A model generated the notes under the pieces. That model was not told the DNA's origin and searched no databases. It worked only from the letters and a program-made list of their open reading frames with translations. From Pseudoclavibacter terrae (GTDB lineage Bacteria; Actinomycetota; Actinomycetes; Actinomycetales; Microbacteriaceae), in the NCBI RefSeq assembly GCF_008831075.1, contig NZ_WBJX01000002.1, positions 124,001-188,000 on the forward strand: a DNA stretch of 64,000 bases, given 5' to 3'. Position 1 is the stretch's first letter. Each line of letters begins with the position of its first letter. Below are positions 1 through 8,600 of the stretch, one piece after another. The translations under genes and the position numbers were made by a program.

Positions 1-1
1 C

Positions 2-118
2 CTCAGCAAGGAGCTCGCCACCGCCACCCTGCTCGTGACGCACGACCTCACGCACCTCCCCAGCCTGCATTCGTCGGTGCAGCTCGTCGACGGTCGCCTC
101 GCGCAGCTCCAGAGCTGA
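2..118 (+). CDS. ABC transporter ATP-binding protein, C-terminal end only (partial)
   Basis: Only the last 38 codons lie in the window; the gene begins upstream. The readable tail contains LLVTHDLTHL, the switch-histidine (H-loop) region that follows the Walker B strand in ABC ATPases, then a typical short QLVDGRLAQL end, where ABC proteins usually carry a 'V.L..GR...' strand. The frame closes with TGA at 116-118. The family assignment rests on this one motif, so the type of transporter (lipoprotein exporter, importer or other) cannot be told. It is followed by 136 bases without a gene before the amine oxidase. Confidence 0.7.
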   Translation, partial: LSKELATATLLVTHDLTHLPSLHSSVQLVDGRLAQLQS

Positions 119-254
119 CGGACGCGACTTCTCCAGACAGGTTCGGCTCAGCCAGGCGGGTCGCGTTCCGCCAACGGAGCACAGACGCGGCTCAGCTGCG
201 CGAGAATCGGGAGGCGACCGAACTGCGGCCGCTGAGAAAGGCGGCCGGAAACGC

Positions 255-1499
255 ATGCGCATCATCGTCGTCGGAGCGGGCCTCGCCGGCCTCACCTCCG
301 CCTGGGAACTGCACAAGCTCGGCCACGAGGTCACGGTGCTCGAGGCGCGGGACCGCGTCGGCGGCCGCACCTGGTCGCAGCGGCTCGGCAACGGTCAGCT
401 CACCGAGCGCGGCGGCGAGTACGTGTTCCCCACCGAGTTCGCGATCCGCCGCCTCGCCGCCGAGGTCGAGGTGCCCATCCTCAGCCACAACGTCCGCTAC
501 GCCAGGCGCACCGTCGACGGCAGGGACGTGTCGTTCGCCGAGCTCGAGGCCACGACGGCGCACGTCACCGAGACACTGCGACGGATGCTCGCCGACGGGG
601 CCACGCGAGTCTCCGTCGAAGAAGCGCACAGGGAGGCGCTCGGCCCCGGCTACCAACACGACCCGGTGTATCGGCGCATGGTCACGTCACTCGCGAACGA
701 CCCGACCCTCGTCAGCGCCGAATCGGCCTTCCTCCACGACCCAGACGCCGGCCAGCCGTTCATCGACGACGGCGGGCGGTTCGTCGCCGGCAACCAATCG
801 CTGGCGATCGAGCTCGCGCACCGGCTGGGGGCGGCCGTGCGGCTCGAACATCCGATCACGGCCGTCGACCAGTCCGCGGCCGGCGTCGAGGTGACGCTGG
901 CTGACGGCTCCGCGCTGCACGGCGACGCGGCCGTCATCGCGGTGCCGCTCCCGATCCTGCGCGGACTGCGGCTCGGGTTCGAGCTGCCGGATGCGCAACG
1001 GGCGGCACTCGGCCACCGCCTCATGGGCACCGCCGCCAAGCTCGGCGTGCCCCTGACAGCCGTCGACGACGACGTTGCGCTGCAGAGCGCGAACCTGACC
1101 TGGTGGTCGTGGCGGTCGCTGTCTGCGGATGGGGAGCACCGCATCCCAGCCCTCTCGTGCTTCGCGGGCAGCCGCGCAACGCTCGACGCGTTGCGCACGG
1201 CTGACGGGCCGGACACCTGGGTCGGCCAGCTGCGCGCCCTGCGCCCCGAGCTGGTCATCGACGGCGACGTGCTGCTCACCGACTGGACGGCCGACCCGTG
1301 GACGCTCGGCTCGTACTCGGCGGCGTCCCTCGACTGGACCCCCGCCGACCTCCGCGCGTTCGACGCGCCAGCCGGACGCGTCGCGTTCGCCGGCGAGCAC
1401 ACGGGCGTCGAGCAGACCCTCAACGGTGCCGTCGTCTCCGGGCTGCGCGCGGCTCGAGCGCTTGGGCCCGCAGGCGCACTTGCGCGCGGCGCGCGATGA
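255..1499 (+). CDS. Flavin monoamine oxidase family protein (FAD-dependent amine oxidase)
   Basis: A 414-residue FAD-dependent oxidoreductase of the amine-oxidase (MAO/phytoene-desaturase-like) superfamily, expected to oxidise a primary or secondary amine to an imine/aldehyde with release of hydrogen peroxide. The N-terminus shows the dinucleotide-binding fold VVGAGLAGLTSAWEL (residues 5-19), the Glu that binds ribose (VLEARDRVGGRTW) and GGEYVF. The C-terminus carries the second FAD segment GRVAFAGEHTGVEQTLNGA followed by SGLRAARAL. Length is slightly short for the family. The start is preceded by GGAAA about 5 bases upstream. The stop overlaps the next start (ATGA), so it is co-translated with a DUF2809 membrane protein. 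No signal peptide is visible, so a cytosolic enzyme is likely. The actual amine substrate is unknown. Confidence 0.85.
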   Translation: MRIIVVGAGLAGLTSAWELHKLGHEVTVLEARDRVGGRTWSQRLGNGQLTERGGEYVFPTEFAIRRLAAEVEVPILSHNVRYARRTVDGRDVSFAELEATTAHVTETLRRMLADGATRVSVEEAHREALGPGYQHDPVYRRMVTSLANDPTLVSAESAFLHDPDAGQPFIDDGGRFVAGNQSLAIELAHRLGAAVRLEHPITAVDQSAAGVEVTLADGSALHGDAAVIAVPLPILRGLRLGFELPDAQRAALGHRLMGTAAKLGVPLTAVDDDVALQSANLTWWSWRSLSADGEHRIPALSCFAGSRATLDALRTADGPDTWVGQLRALRPELVIDGDVLLTDWTADPWTLGSYSAASLDWTPADLRAFDAPAGRVAFAGEHTGVEQTLNGAVVSGLRAARALGPAGALARGAR

Positions 1500-1969
1500 A
1501 GCCCCGCGCCCAACTGCCAGACAGCGCCGAACGGGAGACGTCAGCCGGCCGTCGTCGTCGCGGTGCCGCAGCTGTGCTCCTCGCCGCGACGGTCGCACTC
1601 GGCCTCGCGACCCACTTCCTGCTTCCGGACGGCGCCATCTCGGACATCGCGGGCGACGCCCTGTACACGGGCGCGGTCTACCTCGGCGTGATGCTGCTCG
1701 CGCCCCGGGCTCGACCATGGTTGCTCGCGACGATCGCGGTCGGATGGTCCTTCGCGGTCGAGCTCCTCCAGCTCACAGAGCTGCCGCACCGCGCCGCCGA
1801 GGTGTTCGCGCCAGCCCGCCTGGTGCTCGGGGCGGGGTTCGACCCGCGCGACCTTCTCGTCTACGCGCTCACCGGCGTGCTCGCCTGCGCGGCTGACCTC
1901 GCTGTCCAGCGCATCCCTTCCCGACGCGCTGAGGACTCTCGACGAGCCGCGACCCCGCTGATACGGTGA
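1496..1969 (+). CDS. DUF2809 family integral membrane protein
   Basis: A 157-residue protein with four hydrophobic segments (about residues 24-42, 54-70, 73-90 and 118-137) and the pattern LYTGAVYLGVML followed by SFAVELLQL and a C-terminal FDPRDLLVYALTGVLA stretch. This layout fits the DUF2809 family of small membrane proteins of unknown function. The start at 1496 is chosen because its ATG overlaps the TGA of the amine oxidase, and the protein before it in the same frame has no family similarity. The positively charged N-terminus (RETSAGRRRRG) suggests a cytosolic N-terminus. Nothing in the sequence says what it does; coupling to the amine oxidase is only positional. Confidence 0.75.
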   Translation: MKPRAQLPDSAERETSAGRRRRGAAAVLLAATVALGLATHFLLPDGAISDIAGDALYTGAVYLGVMLLAPRARPWLLATIAVGWSFAVELLQLTELPHRAAEVFAPARLVLGAGFDPRDLLVYALTGVLACAADLAVQRIPSRRAEDSRRAATPLIR

Positions 1970-1974
1970 ACGCG
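1939..1974 (+). promoter_or_regulatory. Promoter of the ABC-F gene, giving a leaderless transcript
   Basis: A -35-like TCGACG (1939-1944) is separated by 17 bases from a -10 TACGGT (1962-1967, matching the actinobacterial TANNNT rule). Six bases later comes GTG at 1974, the first codon of the leader peptide. The natural transcription start is therefore at or next to the start codon, so the leader peptide would be translated from a leaderless mRNA. The promoter lies within the last codons of the DUF2809 gene. Predicted from sequence only. Confidence 0.6.
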
Positions 1975-1997
1975 TGTTCCTTTTGCTTTTCTCCTAA
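1974..1997 (+). CDS. Leader peptide MFLLLFS upstream of the ABC-F gene (putative attenuator uORF)
   Basis: A seven-codon reading frame (GTG TTC CTT TTG CTT TTC TCC TAA) encoding MFLLLFS lies directly at the predicted transcription start. Its codons are rich in T, unlike every real gene around it, and the peptide is strongly hydrophobic. Short hydrophobic leader peptides are known to sense ribosome-targeting antibiotics upstream of erm, msr(D) and vmlR-type genes; by analogy, stalling here would change folding of the 168-base leader RNA that follows. The reading frame and its position are seen directly; the regulatory role is inferred. Confidence 0.55.
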   Translation: MFLLLFS

Positions 1998-2165
1998 CGG
2001 CTGAGCAGGCCCTCCGCGCTCGTTGAGCTCGGTCTCTCCGAGACCCTCCGAGCAGGCGGCGGCCGAAAGCTCTGACCCTCCCGGGTCGCCGTTCTGCGCA
2101 CCCTGCCGCAGGCCAGCTTTCGCCTGGCCCGGCAGCGCTGTGTGCACCTGCTCGAAGGAACCCCC
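1998..2165 (+). promoter_or_regulatory. Leader RNA with mutually exclusive stems before the ABC-F gene
   Basis: Several pairings compete. GAGCAGG occurs at 2003-2009 and again at 2050-2056; both are complementary to CCTGCTC at 2147-2153, which touches the GAAGGA ribosome binding site (2154-2159). A two-part hairpin forms from CTGCCG/CGGCAG (2103-2108 with 2130-2135) and GGCCAG/CTGGCC (2111-2116 with 2124-2129). Its loop region AGCTTTCG (2115-2122) is perfectly complementary to CGAAAGCT at 2064-2071. This is the geometry of an attenuator in which ribosome position on the leader peptide decides whether the strong hairpin or the alternative forms. There is no U-tract, so either intrinsic termination of the GC-rich type or translational sequestration is possible. 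Confidence 0.5.
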
Positions 2166-3854
2166 ATGCACGCCACCCCCATCGCTCTTCCAGCGCGCCA
2201 TCGCGCGCAGCTCACCCTCTCGGACGTCTCGCTGATGCGGGGCGCGACACCCGTCCTCACCTCCGTCGACCTCACGGTCACGCCGACATCGCGGACCGCG
2301 ATCGTCGGCGAGAACGGGCGAGGCAAGTCGTCCCTCCTCCACGTACTCGCCGGCACTCTCGCCCCAGACAGCGGCACCGTGCACCGGGTCGGGACGCTCG
2401 GCATCGCCGAACAGGAGATGAGCGCCGACGACGGCCGCACCGTGGGGCAGGCCATCGCAGACGCCATCGCCGAGCCGGTCGCGGCCCTCGCCGCACTCGA
2501 CCTGGCCGGAGCCGCCCTCGCCGAAGGCGGACCCGGTGCTGACGACCGCTACGCGGCGGCCCTCGAAACCGCTGAAGCGCTCGACGCGTGGGACGCCGAA
2601 CGCAGGGTGCTGATCGCCCTGGAAGCCCTCGACGCCGAGACCGATCAGACGCGACTGCTCGCGGAGCTCTCGGTCGGCCAGCGGTACCGAGTTCGCCTCG
2701 CCTGCCTGCTGGGCGCCGACCACGACTTCCTGCTCCTCGACGAACCCACCAACCACCTCGATCGCTCCGGCCTCGACTTCCTCACCGCCCAGCTCCGCTC
2801 CCGCAAGGGCGGGGTGGTCTTCGTCAGCCACGACCGTGCCCTGCTCGCAGACGTCGCCGAGACGATCGTCGATTTGGACCCGACACCGGACGAGCTGCCG
2901 CGCGTCTACGGGGATGGGTTCGACGGCTACCGCCAGGGTCGGGTCGCGGAGCGCGAGCGGTGGGAGCAGGCGTACGAGCGGCAGCAGCTCGAACAGGCCC
3001 GGCTGCAGGACAGCTTGAGCGCCGCGCAGAACCGGCTCGTCACGGGGTGGCGGCCCGAGAAGGGAGCGGACAAGCACGGGCGGGCGACCCGAGCCGCCGG
3101 CCTGACGCAGAGCGTCCACCGCAGGCAGGAGGCGCTCGAGGCGCACGCCGTGACGGTGCCGGTGCCCCCTCAGCGGTTCCGCTTCCCGGAGCTCCAAGCG
3201 AGGGCGGGCGCCGAACTGCTGACGGCGGTGCGTGTCTCCGTCGCCGAACGTCTCGCAGAGCCCGTCTCGCTGGCGCTCTCACGGGAGGGGCGGCTGGCGA
3301 TCACGGGGCCAAACGGCGCGGGCAAGTCGACACTGCTGAGCCTGCTGGCCGGCAGCCTGCCCCCGGACTCCGGGGTCGTGCGGGTCCAGCCCGGCACCAG
3401 GGTCGGGGTCCTGCCGCAGGAATCGTCACTCCCTGCTGACCGCCGCGCGGCCGAGCTCTTCGAGGCGCATCTCGGAAGACTCGAGGCATCTGGCGTGCTC
3501 GCTGCGAGCGACAACGTCGGCCTGTCGCGCCTCGGGCTCCTGCGCCCGAGGGAGGCCGGGAAGCGAGTCGGGGACCTGTCGATGGGTCAGCGGCGGCGCC
3601 TGGATCTCGCAGTGGTCCTCGCTTCGCGGCCACACGTGCTGTTGCTTGACGAGCCGACCAACCACCTCTCGATCGCGCTCGTCGACGAGCTCACGGAGGC
3701 CTTCGGCGCGACGCAGGCCGCCGTCGTGCTGTCGACGCACGACCGTCAGCTGCTGCGCGACGTCGAGCACTGGCCCCAGCTGCGGCTGCAGGGTCGGGTC
3801 ACCGGCCGAGAGTCCGCGCCCGTGTCGGTGGCTGGTGCGAGGATGACGAGATGA
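2166..3854 (+). CDS. ABC-F family ATPase, probable antibiotic-resistance (ribosomal protection) type
   Basis: A 562-residue protein with two ABC ATPase domains on one chain and no membrane segments, the ABC-F layout. Domain 1 has Walker [11 protein letters not shown] (residues 47-56), signature [11 protein letters not shown] and Walker [12 protein letters not shown]. Domain 2 has [20 protein letters not shown] and [11 protein letters not shown]. Between them is a charged linker ([19 protein letters not shown], then [17 protein letters not shown]), the part that reaches the ribosomal peptidyl-transferase region in this family. Members either regulate translation (EttA-like) or displace antibiotics such as lincosamides, streptogramins and pleuromutilins. 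The long leader with a hydrophobic leader peptide favours an inducible resistance factor. ATG at 2166 is chosen because GAAGGA lies 6 bases upstream; an in-frame GTG at 2142 lacks this. The stop overlaps the next gene. Confidence 0.85.
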   Translation: MHATPIALPARHRAQLTLSDVSLMRGATPVLTSVDLTVTPTSRTAIVGENGRGKSSLLHVLAGTLAPDSGTVHRVGTLGIAEQEMSADDGRTVGQAIADAIAEPVAALAALDLAGAALAEGGPGADDRYAAALETAEALDAWDAERRVLIALEALDAETDQTRLLAELSVGQRYRVRLACLLGADHDFLLLDEPTNHLDRSGLDFLTAQLRSRKGGVVFVSHDRALLADVAETIVDLDPTPDELPRVYGDGFDGYRQGRVAERERWEQAYERQQLEQARLQDSLSAAQNRLVTGWRPEKGADKHGRATRAAGLTQSVHRRQEALEAHAVTVPVPPQRFRFPELQARAGAELLTAVRVSVAERLAEPVSLALSREGRLAITGPNGAGKSTLLSLLAGSLPPDSGVVRVQPGTRVGVLPQESSLPADRRAAELFEAHLGRLEASGVLAASDNVGLSRLGLLRPREAGKRVGDLSMGQRRRLDLAVVLASRPHVLLLDEPTNHLSIALVDELTEAFGATQAAVVLSTHDRQLLRDVEHWPQLRLQGRVTGRESAPVSVAGARMTR

Positions 3855-4771
3855 GAAGCCCCGCTATCGGAAGCATCATCGGCGCCGTCGCCGGGGCCTT
3901 CGGGCTGGCGCCCTGGCTCGCCACGGGTGCGAACCTGCCCGGGCAGAACCTGTGGTCGACCGAGACGCTGCCAGGCGACATGCCGATCGCGTTCCTGCCC
4001 ATCCACCAGTACTTCGTCGTCGACCTCGTCGCCCTGCTGGTGCTCGGCGGGACCCTGGCAGGCTTCGCCGTCCGCCTCCTCCGGGAGCGCGCGACCGAGG
4101 TGCGCAGGGCCGCCGCCATCGGGCTGGCCGGCGTCCAGCTCCTCGCCGTCTTCGAGAGCTTCGTCGCGCTCGCGGGAGGCCTCGCCATGAGCGGGAGCCT
4201 GCGAGCTTTCCTCTTCTTCGCCGGGATGCTCGTCGGCACGCTCGCCGTCGTCGGCGCATCTCAAGCGGTGTACTGGCTGACGAGCTCGCGCTCCGCGCCG
4301 ATCTCGGCCCTCGGCCTGTGCCTCGGCGTGATCCCCATCGGCACGTGGCTCGGCGTCTGGACCATGCTCTCTGTCGGCCCGGCCGGGGGTGGGCTGGCCT
4401 CGAACGAGCTCGTCCGGTGGACGCCCGGCCTCGCGGTCGGTGTCGTCCTCGGGATGCTCGGCGTCTCGTCGCTCGGACGCATCGCCGTCTGGGCGGGATC
4501 GCTCGCCGCGGTCTGGCTGCTGCCCGTCGTCCTCGGTTCGGTCCAGTACGCGCTCGGCACTCGGAACGCCTTCGGGGACGTGCTCCTCATGACTGATCTG
4601 GCGAGGATGCTGCTCGTTCCGCTCGCGGGGGAGCTCGCACCCCCTGCGCTCGCCGCCGCCGCCATCGCCGGTCTCCTCGCGTTCGCCGTGCACGTCGGCC
4701 GTGCCCGCGGTCGGCTCTCGCCTCCACCCGGACATCAGAGCGAGGTGCTGTCAGCGCTCGCCGCTCATTGA
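3851..4771 (+). CDS. Hypothetical multi-pass membrane protein
   Basis: A 306-residue hydrophobic protein starting with an ATGA overlap on the ABC-F stop, hence probably translated from the same mRNA. About eight hydrophobic segments are visible (for example near residues 8-25, 52-74, 87-110, 116-138, 152-172, 187-205, 208-230 and 260-280). No family motif was recognised. Co-transcription with an ABC-F factor could mean shared induction, but some ABC-F genes simply sit beside unrelated genes. Start is supported by the overlap. Function unknown. Confidence 0.65.
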   Translation: MRSPAIGSIIGAVAGAFGLAPWLATGANLPGQNLWSTETLPGDMPIAFLPIHQYFVVDLVALLVLGGTLAGFAVRLLRERATEVRRAAAIGLAGVQLLAVFESFVALAGGLAMSGSLRAFLFFAGMLVGTLAVVGASQAVYWLTSSRSAPISALGLCLGVIPIGTWLGVWTMLSVGPAGGGLASNELVRWTPGLAVGVVLGMLGVSSLGRIAVWAGSLAAVWLLPVVLGSVQYALGTRNAFGDVLLMTDLARMLLVPLAGELAPPALAAAAIAGLLAFAVHVGRARGRLSPPPGHQSEVLSALAAH

Positions 4772-4866
4772 AAGCTCACAGGAAGCGGTCGACTCGCGGT
4801 AGCGTGTGTGCGCTCCCCGAACCCTCCACGGGACCCGACAGCTCCACGCACCCCAAGGACAACACA

Positions 4867-5274
4867 ATGCTCACGCTCGAAAACTCCACCCAGATGGACT
4901 CCTGGCAGTGGGAGGCGCTCTCACCCGGCGGCACCGCAGGCGGCTTCATCGGCTGGATCCTGCTCATCGCAGCCCTCTGGCCCGTCTTCCGGAAAGCTGG
5001 CTACCCGGGCTGGGGCGCCATCATCCCGATCTACAACATCTACATCCTCGTCAAGATCGCCGGCTACCACGGCGCTACCGTGCTGCTGTACCTCATCCCG
5101 CTCGTCAACGTCGTGTTCTCGATCTTCGTCGCGATGCGCATCGGCAAGGCCTTCGGGCGAGGCGGCCTCTTCAGCTTCTTCCTGCTGTGGCTGTTCTCCC
5201 TCATCGGCTACTTCATCGTCGGCTACGGCTCATCGCAGTACCGCGGCCCCGGCGGGCGCGCCATCGCCGCGTAG
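4867..5274 (+). CDS. DUF5684-like small membrane protein
   Basis: A 135-residue protein with three or four hydrophobic segments (about residues 26-43, 48-70, 76-92 and 101-122) and the recognisable stretch VFRKAGYPGWGAIIPIYNIYILVKIAG, quoted here in part only as KAGYPGWGAIIPIYN. That pattern is typical of the DUF5684 / signal-peptidase-I-like membrane region found widely in actinobacteria and firmicutes. ATG at 4867 is preferred over an upstream in-frame start because AAGGA lies 6 bases upstream of it and the preceding residues are low-complexity. It lies about 95 bases after the previous gene. Function unknown. Confidence 0.75.
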   Translation: MLTLENSTQMDSWQWEALSPGGTAGGFIGWILLIAALWPVFRKAGYPGWGAIIPIYNIYILVKIAGYHGATVLLYLIPLVNVVFSIFVAMRIGKAFGRGGLFSFFLLWLFSLIGYFIVGYGSSQYRGPGGRAIAA

Positions 5275-5298
5275 CCACCGCCTGCGCGTGCGCCACTG

Positions 5299-5320
5299 AC
5301 CTGCACGTGCTGGTGCAGGT
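5299..5320. terminator. Hairpin between convergent genes, candidate bidirectional terminator
   Basis: ACCTGCAC (5299-5306) and GTGCAGGT (5313-5320) form a perfect 8-base-pair stem with a six-base loop, in the gap between the converging DUF5684 and hydrolase genes. No T-run follows on either strand, as is common for terminators in GC-rich actinomycetes. A second weaker GAGGGG/CCCCTC pairing lies just before the hydrolase stop. Confidence 0.4.
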
Positions 5321-5417
5321 TGCGGTGCCGGCGCGGGTGGCGCTGGTGCCGGTGCCGGCGCCGTGCAGCTGCTCGCGCGTCTTCCGCCGCGTTGTGAGGG
5401 GATCCCTCGGCGTCCCC

Positions 5418-6272
5418 TCAGCGGAGGAAGGCCACCAGGGCGTCGGCGGTCTCGCCCGGCGCATCCAGCGTCACGACGTGCCCCGCGCCGGGAACCACCA
5501 CCTCAGTGAGCTGGTCTGCGGCGGCCCACGCTGGCATGGCGCGCGCGATGTTGCCGGTCGTGTCGCGTTCACCCCGCACCAGCAGGGTCGGCACCGGGGT
5601 GCGGTAGCTGGCATCGGGATGCACGAACTCGGTCGTCGCGCGCCAGACGTCGATGAACTCGCGCTTCGACATGGCGCCGAACGTTCGAGCCAGCGCCGCT
5701 CGTGCGCGCTCCGACGTCGCCGAGGCGTCCGCCATGAGCTTCGGAAGCCGGGCGGACGGGATGAGCTGCAGCATCGGCTCCGCGAGCCGGAGCGCGGCGC
5801 GTTCGCCGACGGTCAGCGGGCCCGCGTTCCAAGTCGCATCGAGCACCGCGATGCTCCCATAGCGCTCGGGTGCACGGCGGACGAGCTCCTGGGCGAGGTT
5901 GCCTCCAAGCGAGTGCCCGACGAGCGACACCTCCCCGAGGTCGAGATGGTCGATGAGGCGTTCGATGTCACTCGCGAGCAGCTCGGGGGCCAGCGGGATC
6001 GCAGAGGGCCGCGAGAGCCCATGCGCCCGCAGATCGACGAGCACGACCCGAAGGCCGGCACCACCGAGGGCGGCCGCCTGCTTCTCGAACATCGTGTGGT
6101 CAGCGCCAGCCCCGTGCAGGAGCACAACCGCTCTCGCGCCCGCTGCGCCCGCTGCGCCCGCTGCGCCGGCTGTGTCGGCCGCGTTCGCCGCGTCCGCCGT
6201 CGGGCCGCGACCGGCGTCGGAGAAGCGGAGCGTGCATCCGCCGACATCGAGGTGTCCATCGAGCTCGCCCAT
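5418..6272 (-). CDS. Alpha/beta fold hydrolase
   Basis: A 284-residue serine hydrolase. It shows the oxyanion segment VVLLHGAGADHTMFEKQ, the nucleophile elbow GHSLGG, the acid region LVRGERDTTGN and the catalytic His in GAGHVVTLDAP, in the order expected for the fold. Substrate is not apparent. The ATG at 6272 is preferred because GHLDVGGCTLRFSDAG is the usual first strand of such enzymes; an in-frame ATG lies 17 codons earlier at 6323. Residues 23-44 contain an Ala/Gly run (DTAGAAGAAGAAGARA) encoded by imperfect 9-base repeats at about 6140-6180, an insertion between the first strands that looks like recent slippage. It is transcribed towards the DUF5684 gene and alone. Confidence 0.8.
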   Translation of the reverse strand: MGELDGHLDVGGCTLRFSDAGRGPTADAANAADTAGAAGAAGAAGARAVVLLHGAGADHTMFEKQAAALGGAGLRVVLVDLRAHGLSRPSAIPLAPELLASDIERLIDHLDLGEVSLVGHSLGGNLAQELVRRAPERYGSIAVLDATWNAGPLTVGERAALRLAEPMLQLIPSARLPKLMADASATSERARAALARTFGAMSKREFIDVWRATTEFVHPDASYRTPVPTLLVRGERDTTGNIARAMPAWAAADQLTEVVVPGAGHVVTLDAPGETADALVAFLR

Positions 6273-6405
6273 AGACGCAAGGCTATTGCGCCGCCGCGGG
6301 TCCCGTGTCACGTGATTTTGCAAGCAACACGTCGGTTTCTCCAGAAATCACCCTACGATTCACCCTGGGGGGACCACCGCTCGATCACACAACCCGGATG
6401 TGACC

Positions 6406-8568
6406 ATGAAAAAGGCGTTCTCCCTCTTCGTCGCCCTTCTGCTCTCGGCCTCGGCCCTCACGTTCCTCGGAACCGCGCCCGCTCAGGCCGCATCCTTCGG
6501 GGTCGTGAACCAGGACGTCATGTCGCCCGCGAACTACGTCGCCAAGGGCAGCTACGCGACCACCACACCCCAGGGGGCGCCGGTCTCGTCGCTCTCCGCC
6601 CAGACCGCGGCCATGGTCGACACCCTGCCCGACCGCTACCTCAGCGACTACTGGAAGGGACGGCTGAAGACCTCGACCAACCGCGAGAACTTCACCATCC
6701 CCATCTACACGGTCGACAGCTCGAGAGCCGACGCCAACTGGGTGACCGTCAAGATGCGGGACTACGCGCTCTACCCGGACATCCACCCCGTGATGGAGGG
6801 GAAGGCGACGGCCTCGGCCACCGGTGGCACCTACGGGTTCCAGATCACGCCGTTCGCGACGACAGCGAAGAACTACGGCAAGGTCGTCATCCCGGCGCAC
6901 GCCGAACCGGGCGGACCGCTGCCCGGAGGGGACAAGTCGATGACGGTCGTCGACATCGCGACGGGCATCGTGCGCGGCTACTACGTCGCCGACAAGCAGA
7001 CCGACGGATCCTGGCTCATGGGCGGCGGCTACCTCACGACCCTCAACTCGCCGAAGTCCACGAACTGGTTCGACCAGAACGAGTGGCTCAAGACGGAGCG
7101 CGGCACGAGCTCCGTGGGCGGCGTCATGAACGAGTTCCTCATGGCAGGCGCCGAGGAGATCGCGGCCGGTTCGATCGACCACATCACCAGCTGGACCTTC
7201 CCATCCACCCGCGCGGGGGCCTCGATGTGGCCCGCGTATCAGACGGACGGGAAGCTGAGCGAAGCGCACGCGCCGAAGATGGGTCAGCGGTTCTGGATCC
7301 CGAACGACGCCGCGACCAACGCGAAGATCGCGGCCCTCGGCCTCTCCAGCTTCGAGAAGGTCGTCGTCAAGAACCTGCAGGAGTACGGGGGCATCGTCAC
7401 CGACCAGAACTACTGGACCATGGCGCTCAACCTGCAGCATCCCGTGACCTTCACCGCCCAGGGCAAGCCCAACCCGTACCTGCCTGGCGGCATCGTGCAC
7501 AACAAGCACGGCAACGTCGACCTGATCAACAAGATCCCGTGGACCCTCACCAAGTGGGGAGAGATCACCTCGAGCACGAAGCTTCCGCAGTTCGGCGCCC
7601 CCACACAGACCCCCACGCCCACACAGACCCCCACGCCCACCCCGAACCCGACAGCCACGCCGACGCCGACCGCGCAGCCCGGGGTCGCCGAGCGCATCGG
7701 CTCGACCGACACGTACGCGAACGCCGTCACCGCGTCCGGCAAGTTCAACACGGTGGGCAGCAAGCTCGTCATCGCCAGCGGAGATGGGGGAGTGGATGCG
7801 CTGCTCGCGGCCCCGGTCGCCGCGAAGATCGGCGGCAGCATGCTGCTGACGAAACCCAACGCCCTGCCCGCCAACGTCTCCGCGGAGCTGACGAGACTGA
7901 AGCCCTCGGCGATCTTCGTCATCGGGCAGATCTCCGAGGCGCAGAAGACCGCGCTCGGGAAGCTCACGCCGAGGCTCGAGGTCGTCGCGGCCGCCGACAA
8001 GTCCGAGACCGCCCTGGCGGTGGCGAAGCGGTTCTTCCCGAACGATCCCAGCGTGTACATCGCCAACAGCGGCATGGCGACGGACATCGCCAACGCCGCC
8101 GGGAGGGCCGCCCTCGCTAAGGCGCCGCTGCTCCTGACCGGCCCGACGCAGACCAGCGCCAACTTCAAGGCCTACTTCGCGACCGGGAAGGTCACCTCGG
8201 CCCGTGTCATCGGCACGGCGACGTCGATCTCAGCCACCGTCTTCGGCGAGGTGAAGGCCAAGGTCGCGGCGACGACTCGGGTCAACTCCTCGGACGCCTT
8301 CGGCGTCAACGCGGCGCTGCTGAGGGATTTCGACGCCGGAAGCATCCGCCCCAAGGGCTTCACGCTCGCGAACTCCGGGAGCGCCGCCGACATCGCCGTG
8401 GCCCTCCTCGTCACAGCGCGCACCGGGTATCCACTGGTGCTCGCCAAGCAGACCTGCGTCCCCGCGGAGGCGAGCGCCGTCACCGCGAAGTACCCGGGCG
8501 CGAACTACAGCATCATCGGCACGACCACCGACCTCGTCTCCGACATCCACACGAAGCGCTGCACGTAG
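6406..8568 (+). CDS. Secreted protein with C-terminal cell-wall-binding repeat 2 domains and a novel N-terminal domain
   Basis: A 720-residue exported protein. Residues 1-28 form a Sec signal peptide (MKKAFSLF, hydrophobic core, APAQA cleavage site). Residues 29 to about 398 form a large domain I do not recognise, beginning FGVVNQDVMSPANYV. A Pro/Thr linker follows (TPTQTPTPTPNPTATPTPT). The last 300 residues are three cell-wall-binding repeat 2 (CWB2) modules, starting ERIGSTDTYANAVTASGKF, the second with DKSETALAVAKRFF and the third with NSSDAFGVNAALL; Cys occur only near the end. CWB2 modules attach proteins non-covalently to Gram-positive cell walls. ATG 6406 follows a GTG two codons upstream and begins a proper signal peptide. 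It stands alone, with its own promoter region behind it. Confidence 0.8.
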   Translation: MKKAFSLFVALLLSASALTFLGTAPAQAASFGVVNQDVMSPANYVAKGSYATTTPQGAPVSSLSAQTAAMVDTLPDRYLSDYWKGRLKTSTNRENFTIPIYTVDSSRADANWVTVKMRDYALYPDIHPVMEGKATASATGGTYGFQITPFATTAKNYGKVVIPAHAEPGGPLPGGDKSMTVVDIATGIVRGYYVADKQTDGSWLMGGGYLTTLNSPKSTNWFDQNEWLKTERGTSSVGGVMNEFLMAGAEEIAAGSIDHITSWTFPSTRAGASMWPAYQTDGKLSEAHAPKMGQRFWIPNDAATNAKIAALGLSSFEKVVVKNLQEYGGIVTDQNYWTMALNLQHPVTFTAQGKPNPYLPGGIVHNKHGNVDLINKIPWTLTKWGEITSSTKLPQFGAPTQTPTPTQTPTPTPNPTATPTPTAQPGVAERIGSTDTYANAVTASGKFNTVGSKLVIASGDGGVDALLAAPVAAKIGGSMLLTKPNALPANVSAELTRLKPSAIFVIGQISEAQKTALGKLTPRLEVVAAADKSETALAVAKRFFPNDPSVYIANSGMATDIANAAGRAALAKAPLLLTGPTQTSANFKAYFATGKVTSARVIGTATSISATVFGEVKAKVAATTRVNSSDAFGVNAALLRDFDAGSIRPKGFTLANSGSAADIAVALLVTARTGYPLVLAKQTCVPAEASAVTAKYPGANYSIIGTTTDLVSDIHTKRCT

Positions 8569-8600
8569 GAGACGCGCAGCACGTTCCCCGTGGCCGCCGG

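Noticed and set aside
4806-8120. A very long open frame of 1104 codons
   Set aside because: It overlaps the DUF5684, hydrolase and cell-wall-binding genes in other frames or strands, has Arg/His/Pro-rich random composition and no domain. It is an artefact of high GC content, where stop codons are rare.
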